DNA of 18,261 nt from Moraxellaceae bacterium (GTDB lineage: Bacteria; Pseudomonadota; Gammaproteobacteria; Pseudomonadales; Moraxellaceae), in NCBI GenBank assembly GCA_003543245.1, contig DPJB01000010.1:24017-42277 (forward strand), written 5' to 3'. The notes below the pieces were generated by a model. That model ran no database searches. It was given only the letters and a program-made list of their open reading frames with translations, and was not told where the DNA came from. Below, one piece after another: positions 7,871 to 14,357 of the stretch. Made by a program: the position numbers and the translations under genes. Every line of letters starts with the position of its first letter. The stretch's first letter is position 1.

Positions 7871-7882
7871 TCCGGAGTCACC

Positions 7883-8488
7883 ATGCGCAAACGTCCCCAA
7901 CAACAACGCTCCCGGCAGATGGTGGAAACACTGGTCGACGCCACTGCCCGCTGTATCGTCGAAAATGGCCTGGATGGCGCCACCACCCCACGCATTGCGG
8001 AACTGGCCGGGGTCAGTGTGGGTTCGCTCTACCAGTATTTTGACGGCAAGGAGGCACTGATCGAGGCACTGGTCGAGAGGATGGCTGCAGATATTGCCAA
8101 GGGACTCAAGCGCCTGCCCATGGAACCAACCGGCAATCTGCGTGACATGATCAGTGCAGCCATCCGTTTCGGATTTACCTTGCTGAACTCCGGCGACGGG
8201 CTCTATGTGGAGCTGGTGAGGAACTGGCACCGCCTGCCCACACAGAAGGTGGCCGATACCCTGCAGCAGCACTTCCTGGAGCTGGCACGTCTCTATTTCC
8301 TCAAGCACTACCGCGAGCACCCCGTCGAAAACCTGCAGGTAAGAACCTTCATCATCGTCAACAGCACGATTTTCACCATGGTCCGCCTGATCAGCCAGGA
8401 TCACCCTCTGGTGCGGCAAGAGGACGTGGCCGAGGGTCTGATCGAGATGATTGTGGGCTATATGGAAAGCGGCCCTCAGGCCGCCTAG
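7883..8488 (+). CDS. TetR-family transcriptional regulator of the cluster
   Basis: This 201-residue protein has a TetR N-terminal DNA-binding domain: RSRQMVETLVDATARCI at 9-25, then the helix-turn-helix IAELAGVSVGSLYQYFDGKEAL at about 38-59, with the characteristic SLYQYF-x-x-KEAL ending. The C-terminal 130 residues are helical and divergent, as usual for a ligand pocket. ATG at 7883 has CCGGAG five bases upstream. It stands between two oppositely oriented enzyme operons, each preceded by the same palindrome, and its own ribosome site abuts operator copy 2, so autorepression is likely. In Pseudomonas the TetR protein DesT controls an oxidoreductase-desaturase pair and senses acyl-CoA; the gene content here is analogous, though I do not claim orthology. 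The ligand is unknown. Confidence 0.93.
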   Translation: MRKRPQQQRSRQMVETLVDATARCIVENGLDGATTPRIAELAGVSVGSLYQYFDGKEALIEALVERMAADIAKGLKRLPMEPTGNLRDMISAAIRFGFTLLNSGDGLYVELVRNWHRLPTQKVADTLQQHFLELARLYFLKHYREHPVENLQVRTFIIVNSTIFTMVRLISQDHPLVRQEDVAEGLIEMIVGYMESGPQAA

Positions 8489-8507
8489 TCCCTGAAGGCT
8501 GCTTCAG
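8469..8507 (+). terminator. Tandem hairpins at the end of tetR, possible weak terminator
   Basis: GCGGCC-CTCA-GGCCGC at 8469-8484 overlaps the last tetR codons, and CTGAAG-GCTG-CTTCAG at 8492-8507 follows at once. Only CTTTC comes after, so termination would be weak. The hairpins may reduce read-through from tetR into the reductase operon, whose own operator begins at 8530. Confidence 0.35.
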
Positions 8508-8525
8508 CTTTCGTCGCAACGCGAA

Positions 8526-8555
8526 TTGAATGCGAATACATGTTCGCATTAAGCT
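8526..8555 (+). promoter_or_regulatory. Operator copy 3 within a putative promoter of the fpr-desaturase-thiolase operon
   Basis: The perfect inverted repeat at 8530-8549 reads ATGCGAATACATGTTCGCAT. TTGAAT (8526-8531) could be the -35 and TAAGCT (8550-8555) the -10, with an 18-bp spacer occupied by the repeat. Bases before and after match copy 1 closely: GCGAATTGA against GCGAGTTGA upstream and TAAG downstream. A start near 8562 would give a leader of about 110 bases before the reductase ATG at 8672. Confidence 0.8.
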
Positions 8556-8671
8556 ACGAACACACTAAAGAAAGTGCCCGACCGGTTGGGGCTGCCGGGC
8601 ACGGACTGGATACCGTCGCCATGCGTGCGCTGCCCCTGTCGGTACCCACCCAGGATTTCCAGGTAATAAAG

Positions 8672-9445
8672 ATGTCAGCTTTCGCCCATGAATCCGTACT
8701 GACGGTCCATCACTGGAACGACACCCTGTTCAGCTTTACCACGACCCGCGATCCTGGCCTGCGTTTCAAGACCGGACAGTTCGTGATGATCGGCCTGGAA
8801 GTAGATGGCAAACCACTGATGCGCGCTTACTCGGTTGTGAGCGCACACTATGAAGACCATCTGGAGTTCTACAGCATCAAGGTGCAGAACGGCCCGCTGA
8901 CTTCGCGTCTGCAGCACCTGCAGCCGGGCGACAAGCTGCTGGTGTCACGCAAGCCAACCGGTTCACTGGTCATGGACAACCTGAAGCCGGGCAAGAACCT
9001 GTATCTGCTCTCTACCGGCACAGGCCTCGCGCCCTTCATGAGTGTGGTTCGCGATCCCGAGTTTTACGACGCCTTCGAGAAGATTGTCCTGACGCACGGA
9101 GTGCGCTGGAAGAACGAACTCGGTTACTTCGAGCACATCACCGAAGACCTTCCCGCGCACGAACACTTTGGTGAGCTGGTCCGGAACCAGCTGATCTATT
9201 ACCCGACCGTGACCCGCGATGCCTTCGAGCAGCAGGGCCGTCTGACCGACCTCATCGAGTCCGGCAAGATGTTCGCTGACATCGGCCTGCCGCCCTTCGA
9301 TCCTGCAGTGGATCGCATCATGATCTGTGGCAGCCCCGCCATGCTGAAAGATCTGGTGGAGATTCTGGAAAAGCGCGGTTTCGTGGAAGGGACCAGTCAT
9401 GCGCCGGGCGACTATGTGATTGAACGCGCCTTTGTTGAAAAATAA
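8672..9445 (+). CDS. fpr: Ferredoxin-NADP(+) reductase
   Basis: This 257-residue cytosolic FAD enzyme moves electrons between NADPH and a ferredoxin or flavodoxin. It shows the FAD motif RAYS at 51-54, the NADP motif STGTGLAPF at 114-122 and the C-terminal AFVEK typical of the Pseudomonas-type bacterial Fpr, whose length it matches. I chose ATG at 8672, preceded by AGGT and seven bases. An upstream frame from 8540 would start inside the operator and adds residues foreign to the family. It is the first gene of an operon with a desaturase and a thiolase, so its likely job is to deliver NADPH electrons to the desaturase and perhaps the P450. No ferredoxin is encoded nearby, so one must come from elsewhere. 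Confidence 0.95.
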   Translation: MSAFAHESVLTVHHWNDTLFSFTTTRDPGLRFKTGQFVMIGLEVDGKPLMRAYSVVSAHYEDHLEFYSIKVQNGPLTSRLQHLQPGDKLLVSRKPTGSLVMDNLKPGKNLYLLSTGTGLAPFMSVVRDPEFYDAFEKIVLTHGVRWKNELGYFEHITEDLPAHEHFGELVRNQLIYYPTVTRDAFEQQGRLTDLIESGKMFADIGLPPFDPAVDRIMICGSPAMLKDLVEILEKRGFVEGTSHAPGDYVIERAFVEK

Positions 9446-9504
9446 GGTGTGAAAAACAAACAACGCCAACTGAGCTGGTGGTGCACGCCAGCAGGACACG
9501 CATC

Positions 9505-10371
9505 ATGAACACTACTGACACAATGACGTCAGAAGCGGAAGGGCTCGCAGTACTGAGTTACTTGCGCAAGCCACCACTGGTTTCCTGGCCGGCGATTTTC
9601 CTGATGCTCGCCGGTCATGGCGGCACCATCCTGACCTGGGTGCTTTGTCTCAAGGGCATTTGGCCGCTCTGGTTCGGTGGCATTGTGAACGGCATCATGG
9701 CGTATCTCCTGTTTACACCATCCCATGACGCCATGCACCGTTCCGTTTCAAGCCTGCCCTGGCTGAATGAACTGGTGTTGCGTATCAGCACCGCCCTGGC
9801 CGTACCGTTTGGCAAGGGGCATTTTTTCCGCGTGATGCACATGCAGCATCACCGTTTTACCAACGAAGAAAATGATCCGGATCACACCCTGGCCAGCCAG
9901 TTCAAGATGATTCCGCTCTGGGGCATCTGGCCTTTTCTCTACATTATTACTTTTGCTAAAAATCCTGAGAATTTTCCCGGCCTGAAACCGAAGGAAGTCT
10001 GGACCGAGCTCGCCATCGGTTTCACCATCATCGGCGCCTTCTTTCTCTGGATACCGCTGGAAATGTTCTGGCTCTGGCTGGTCGCGCTGTATATCGGCTT
10101 CTTCCTGATGTGCCTCGTATTCATGGTGCTGCCGCACTACCCGCATACTGTGCGTGAGAGTGACGATCCTTATCGCGCCTCGCTGATTCGCAAAGGCCAT
10201 GAGTGGTTGCTGACACCGGTACTGCTCTACCAGAACTATCACCTGGTGCATCACCTTTATCCCACCGTGCCGTTTTATCTTTATGGAAAGGCATGGAAGG
10301 CGCGTGAGGCCTTTCACGAGTCGAATAATCCAGGCATCGTTCCCGCCTTCGGGCTTGGTGCAAAAGATTAA
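9505..10371 (+). CDS. Membrane fatty-acid desaturase/hydroxylase-family protein
   Basis: This 288-residue integral membrane di-iron enzyme should introduce a double bond or hydroxyl group into an acyl chain. All three histidine boxes are present: HDAMH at 74-78, HMQHH at 112-116 and HLVHH at 246-250. Hydrophobic segments lie at about 28-50, 55-70, 137-150 and 170-209. I chose ATG at 9505, nine codons inside the longest frame, because AGGA lies eight bases upstream. It follows the reductase by 59 bp, fitting an electron donor-acceptor pair. The NYHLVHHLYP ending also occurs in carotenoid hydroxylase-like members, so the substrate could be an acyl lipid or an isoprenoid. The regulator-reductase-desaturase arrangement resembles P. 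aeruginosa desT-desC-desB in gene content. Confidence 0.92.
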   Translation: MNTTDTMTSEAEGLAVLSYLRKPPLVSWPAIFLMLAGHGGTILTWVLCLKGIWPLWFGGIVNGIMAYLLFTPSHDAMHRSVSSLPWLNELVLRISTALAVPFGKGHFFRVMHMQHHRFTNEENDPDHTLASQFKMIPLWGIWPFLYIITFAKNPENFPGLKPKEVWTELAIGFTIIGAFFLWIPLEMFWLWLVALYIGFFLMCLVFMVLPHYPHTVRESDDPYRASLIRKGHEWLLTPVLLYQNYHLVHHLYPTVPFYLYGKAWKAREAFHESNNPGIVPAFGLGAKD

Positions 10372-10374
10372 TTT

Positions 10375-10388
10375 CGCCAAGACTGGCG
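10375..10388 (+). other. Small hairpin between the desaturase and thiolase genes
   Basis: CGCCA-AGAC-TGGCG lies four bases after the desaturase stop, with no T-run. It could mark an RNA processing point in the operon. CATATAAAG at about 10445-10453 might be a -10 box giving the thiolase a second promoter, but I see no good -35 partner. Confidence 0.25.
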
Positions 10389-10466
10389 TAAAGAAAACTG
10401 CCTTATTGCATGCCTTTTCAAGTGCAGGTGCATGGGTCATCGTCATATAAAGAAGTGGAAACATTC

Positions 10467-11630
10467 ATGAAAGAAGCCGTCATCATTGATTCAGTGCGTA
10501 CTCCCATTGGCCGTGGCCATGCCGAGAAAGGCAGCCTGCGTGGCTGGCACCCGGTCAATCTGTACGCCCACACCATTGACGCACTGCTGCAAAGAACTGG
10601 TATTGCCCCCGCAAAAGTCAGCGAACTGATTACCGGCTGCGTCACCGCGCGCGGCGATCAGGGCAACAACGTATCGCGCATGGCAGGTTTGCTGGCGAAT
10701 CTTCCGGAAACCACCAATGCCTTCACGGTCATCCGTGCCTGCGGCTCTTCGCAGGAAGCCGTGCATCTGGCCTCGCTGAAAATCATCGGTGGCGATGCTG
10801 ACTATGTGATTGCCGGTGGTGTGGAATCCATGAGTCATGTGCCCATGTTTTCGGACATCGGCACACCGGATAACGTCAATCCCGACCTGAAAAGAAAATA
10901 TGAAATCATTCATCAGGGCGAAGCGGCCGAGCGCCTCTGCGACATCCATGGCGTCACGCAGGATGAGCTGGACCAGTTCTCCGTGGAGTCGCATCGCCGA
11001 GCCTGGGCGGCCCAACAGGCCGGTTACTTCGCTTCGCAGATCGCACCGCTGACCGGGCTGAATGCCGCTGGTGAAGCCGTCACCATTTCTCTTGATGAAG
11101 GCATTCGCGAATCGGTGGACATCGCCAAGATGGCCATGCTGCCACGCCCCTTCCGTCCTGGCACCGGCAAAATCAGCGCCGCCAATGCCTCACAGATTGC
11201 TGACGGGGCAGGCGCCCTGCTGATTGCCGATCGTGCCGTTGCCGAGCGGGACGGCTTCCGTCCGCGTGCCCGCATCGTCGCCCGTGCCTGTGCCGCGGGA
11301 GATCCTACACTGGCTCTGCTCGAAGTAATTCCGGCCACTCAGCAGGCGCTTAAGCGCGCCGGCCTCACCTTGGCCGACATCGATATCTTCGAAATCAACG
11401 AAGCCTTCGCGCCCGTGCCCATCATCTGGATGAAGCAGCTCGGTGTGCCTGCTGAAAAGGTCAATGTGAATGGCGGCGCCGTTGCGCACGGCCACCCGCT
11501 GGGCGCCACCGGTGCCATCCTCATGGGCAAGATGCTCAACGAACTGGAGCGTCGTGGTGCGCGCTACGGCCTGCAAACCATGTGCATCGCCCAGGGCATG
11601 GCCACCGCGACCATCATCGAGCGCCTGTAA
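10467..11630 (+). CDS. Acetyl-CoA acyltransferase (thiolase)
   Basis: This 387-residue soluble enzyme would cleave 3-ketoacyl-CoA with CoA, or condense two acyl-CoA units. It has the nucleophile C92 in RACGSSQEA, NEAF in the C-terminal half, H343 in GHPLGATG and the second catalytic Cys C373 in CIAQGMA. The last motif is usually C-x-GGG or C-A-A-GG, so the Gln is unusual. I chose ATG at 10467, where the family sequence MKEAVIIDSVRTPIGR begins; AGTGGA upstream is a modest ribosome site. The gene follows the desaturase by 95 bp and ends at a strong terminator, making it the last gene of the operon. It suggests that the pathway feeds or draws on acyl-CoA units. Direction and chain length are unknown. 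Confidence 0.93.
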   Translation: MKEAVIIDSVRTPIGRGHAEKGSLRGWHPVNLYAHTIDALLQRTGIAPAKVSELITGCVTARGDQGNNVSRMAGLLANLPETTNAFTVIRACGSSQEAVHLASLKIIGGDADYVIAGGVESMSHVPMFSDIGTPDNVNPDLKRKYEIIHQGEAAERLCDIHGVTQDELDQFSVESHRRAWAAQQAGYFASQIAPLTGLNAAGEAVTISLDEGIRESVDIAKMAMLPRPFRPGTGKISAANASQIADGAGALLIADRAVAERDGFRPRARIVARACAAGDPTLALLEVIPATQQALKRAGLTLADIDIFEINEAFAPVPIIWMKQLGVPAEKVNVNGGAVAHGHPLGATGAILMGKMLNELERRGARYGLQTMCIAQGMATATIIERL

Positions 11631-11636
11631 GCCGTA

Positions 11637-11701
11637 ATGGTTTCGGAAGAGGTATCACTTCCGAAACCATAAAAAAACCCCGGATAATTCCGGTTTTTTT
11701 T
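11637..11701. terminator. Double hairpin terminator between converging operons
   Basis: A perfect 13-bp stem (ATGGTTTCGGAAG with CTTCCGAAACCAT, eight-base loop) at 11637-11670 begins six bases after the thiolase stop. It is followed by seven A, CCGGA-TAAT-TCCGG at 11680-11693 and eight T. The second hairpin is flanked by A and T runs, so it can end transcription from both sides: the thiolase operon on the plus strand and the Lon-like gene on the minus strand. Confidence 0.88.
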
Positions 11702-11796
11702 ACTCCACGCGTTACCGATGTCGCGTGCTGATGCCTGACAAATGATGTCGTGTGGTCGGACAGTTTTTATTGGCTGAATCCAGCCTCCGTTAGCCC

Positions 11797-14211
11797 TCAT
11801 CCATGCCGGCCCTCGTCTTTCCCGGCAAAGTTGCGTCGGATTTCCGCCAGCCGGTGCAGCCTGTCCACAATGAGCCGATTGATGCTGCCCGCAGGATAGC
11901 TCCCCTGGGCATCTGTTACCCCTGCCTCCACGCCCGTCAACAGCTCGATGGCCTGATCCACCGTCTCTACCGGATAAATACTGAATTGTCCTGACGCGAC
12001 GGCATCAATGATGTCACGCCGCAACATCAGGTGATGCCGGTTCGTGGCCGGTATCAGGACCCCATGCTCACCATCCAGACCGCGCTGGCTGCAGATATCG
12101 AAGAAGCCTTCAATCTTCTCGTTAACGGCGCCGATCGCCTGCACCCTTCCACGCTGGTCCACCGAGCCCGTTACTGCCAGCGACTGCCGCAGGGGGATTT
12201 CCGATAAGGATGACAACAACGCACAGAGCTCGGCCAGTGAGGCACTGTCGCCGTCCACTGCCCCATAGGTTTGCTCGAATACCAGGCTTGCCGCCAGCGA
12301 TAATGGCTGTTCGGCTGCATAGCGTGCAGCAAGGAACGAGGAAAGTATCAGCACGCCCTTGGAGTGAATCGAACCGCCCAGCTTGATCTCGCGCTGGATG
12401 TCGATCAGCTCGCCCCGGCCCATGCGCGTCGCGGCCGTGATGCGTGACGGTTGTGCAAACGCGAACTGGCCAAGCTGGAACACCGACAGTCCGTTGATCT
12501 GTCCCACTTCCCGCCCCGACGTATCAATATGCAGCTCACCGCGCAGAATGGCTTCATGTGAGCGTGCCTGCAGGCGATCCGCACGATGGATCTGTGCAGC
12601 AATGGCCCGCTCGATGTCCGGGCATGACACCGTTTGCCTATCCTCCTTTCCTGCCCAGTAATCCGCTTCCCGAACCAGCGCCGCCAGACTCTCCATATGA
12701 GTTGATAATTTTTCGGCGTCCTCTGCACGACGTGCGCAGTGCTCGATCACCCGCGCTACCGCATGCCGATCAAACGGACGCAGCCCGTCCTTGCGCACCA
12801 GTGTGCCCAGCAGGCGCGCATACAGCAGATCATTATCCTCGTTGCGCGGCACTTCATCCTCGAAGTCGGCCACCACCTTGAACAGCTCGGCAAATTCCGG
12901 ATCGTATTCCGCCAGCAGGTAATAAAGCATCCTGTCACCGAGCAACAGCACCTTGATGTCCAGCGGAATCGGTTCCGGCTCCAGCGATACCGTGCTGATC
13001 AGGCTGTACATCTGGCCGATCGACTCGATCCGGACTTCCCGGGTGGCCAGCGCCCGCTTCAGTGCCTCCCATGAAAACGGTTGGCTCAGCAACTTGATGG
13101 CATCAAGCACCAGATAACCGCCATTGGCCAGATGCAGTGCCCCTGGCTTGATCTGCATGAAATTGGTGACCAGCGTGCCAAACTGCGTCAGATGCTCGAC
13201 CCGACCAATCAGGTTCTGGCAGGTTGGATGTTCTTCATCAACGACCGGTGCGAACGGCAAATCGCCATGATCGACCAGCAGATTGACTCGATACCGATTG
13301 AAATTCTCACCATCGGACACGCCATGTGATGGCCTGGCAATTGCTTCGCCTTCCTTCGGTTGCCGGAAGTCATCAATGCTTTCAATAATGTTCTGACGAA
13401 CCTCGCCGAGGTACTCCTGCACCGCTTCACTACTGGCAAAATCCTCTTTCAATGAATCGATCAGGTGCCCCACCGCAAACAGCACCGCCTCTTCATTGAG
13501 CTTGCCTACACGTGCCAGACGTTCCCTTCGCCACCGCGGTACCTGCCGGATCACTTTCTCCAGAAGCTCCTGCAACATTTCACTCGCTTTGGCGATTCGC
13601 TCCTTTTCTTCTGGCGGCAACGCTGAAAATTCCTCAGGACCGAGCACCTCGCCATTCCTGGTCGGCACAAAAGAAAATCCGTCGAGTGAGTGCAACAGGG
13701 CGATGCCATGCTTGCCCGCTTCGTCACCTACCTCGCTGAATGCCTTGGTATGGATTTCACTGAATTCCTCGTTGATCTTGTCGAGGCGGTTCCGGTACTC
13801 ATCGCCCTCGAATACCGCAGGAATGGTCGCGAGCAACTCATCCACCAGTTGCCGCATGTCCGTGCGCAACTTTGCACCCATACCCGCCGGCAGCCGGATG
13901 GCGCGTGGCTTGTGCGGCTGGGAGAAATTGTTGACATAACACCAGTCGTCCGCCGTTTCGGTACTGACACCCTCGCGCTTTCCCAGCAATTCCCGCACCA
14001 GCGTACGCTTGCCACTGCCTTGTGGTCCCATCACATAAATGTTGTAACCATGATGACGCATGCCGATGCCAAACCGGGTCGCATCTGTCGCGCGCAGCTG
14101 TCCGATAATACCGGTCAGATCCTCAAGTTCAGCCGTGGTTTCGAAGGCAAACCTGTCCGGATCACAGCGCCGGTAGAGCTGCGCAGGCGTTAATGGTTTG
14201 ATCTGGTTCAC
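11797..14211 (-). CDS. Lon-family ATP-dependent protease (AsrA/LonB-like)
   Basis: This 804-residue cytosolic AAA+ protease has ATPase and Ser-Lys peptidase parts in one chain. The Walker A motif GPQGSGKRT is at 62-70, a Walker B-like GGYLVLDAIKLL lies mid-protein, and the Lon catalytic dyad is S656 in GDSAS and K699 in AVNEKIEGF. It lacks the long N-terminal LAN domain of housekeeping Lon and resembles the proteobacterial group that includes P. aeruginosa AsrA (PA0779), an aminoglycoside- and heat-stress protease. I chose GTG at 14211, preceded by AGGAGG at seven bases. It is transcribed away from glmS after a terminator, so it probably has its own promoter, though none is obvious. The C-terminus ends 96 bp before the shared terminator. 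Confidence 0.92.
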   Translation of the reverse strand: MNQIKPLTPAQLYRRCDPDRFAFETTAELEDLTGIIGQLRATDATRFGIGMRHHGYNIYVMGPQGSGKRTLVRELLGKREGVSTETADDWCYVNNFSQPHKPRAIRLPAGMGAKLRTDMRQLVDELLATIPAVFEGDEYRNRLDKINEEFSEIHTKAFSEVGDEAGKHGIALLHSLDGFSFVPTRNGEVLGPEEFSALPPEEKERIAKASEMLQELLEKVIRQVPRWRRERLARVGKLNEEAVLFAVGHLIDSLKEDFASSEAVQEYLGEVRQNIIESIDDFRQPKEGEAIARPSHGVSDGENFNRYRVNLLVDHGDLPFAPVVDEEHPTCQNLIGRVEHLTQFGTLVTNFMQIKPGALHLANGGYLVLDAIKLLSQPFSWEALKRALATREVRIESIGQMYSLISTVSLEPEPIPLDIKVLLLGDRMLYYLLAEYDPEFAELFKVVADFEDEVPRNEDNDLLYARLLGTLVRKDGLRPFDRHAVARVIEHCARRAEDAEKLSTHMESLAALVREADYWAGKEDRQTVSCPDIERAIAAQIHRADRLQARSHEAILRGELHIDTSGREVGQINGLSVFQLGQFAFAQPSRITAATRMGRGELIDIQREIKLGGSIHSKGVLILSSFLAARYAAEQPLSLAASLVFEQTYGAVDGDSASLAELCALLSSLSEIPLRQSLAVTGSVDQRGRVQAIGAVNEKIEGFFDICSQRGLDGEHGVLIPATNRHHLMLRRDIIDAVASGQFSIYPVETVDQAIELLTGVEAGVTDAQGSYPAGSINRLIVDRLHRLAEIRRNFAGKDEGRHG

Positions 14212-14332
14212 TGATGCCCCTCCTGTTTAATCCACGCATAGCCGTGGCGAGGCCCTGCCACTCCTTATCATGGTAGACGGATATAGTGATCATGCAGAAA
14301 AAGCAGGGGATGGCAGACCGTTCACTCCAAAA

Positions 14333-14357
14333 AAACCCCGGTTATCCCGGGGATTTT
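14333..14357. terminator. Terminator downstream of glmS
   Basis: CCCCGG (14336-14341), a five-base loop and CCGGGG (14347-14352) lie directly after the glmS stop. On the minus strand the stem is followed by seven T, so it ends glmS transcription. A six-T run on the plus side makes it symmetrical. Confidence 0.87.

Noticed and set aside
7547..7882. Much longer N-terminus for the TetR protein
   Set aside because: The upstream part is antisense to the DUF2236 gene and crosses the operator; the ATG at 7883 has a good ribosome site and starts the TetR fold at the normal place.
8540..8671. N-terminal extension of the ferredoxin reductase
   Set aside because: It would begin inside operator copy 3, and the Fpr family starts at the ATG at 8672, which has a ribosome site.
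1916..11772. Shared CGGACAGTTTT near 1918 and 11757 as possible insertion-element ends
   Set aside because: The match is about ten bases with no extended similarity, no inverted partner and no transposase between them that would fit.
14212..14357. Tn7-type insertion downstream of glmS
   Set aside because: Only the glmS terminator and the upstream region of the Lon-like gene are present; there are no Tn7 ends or tns genes.
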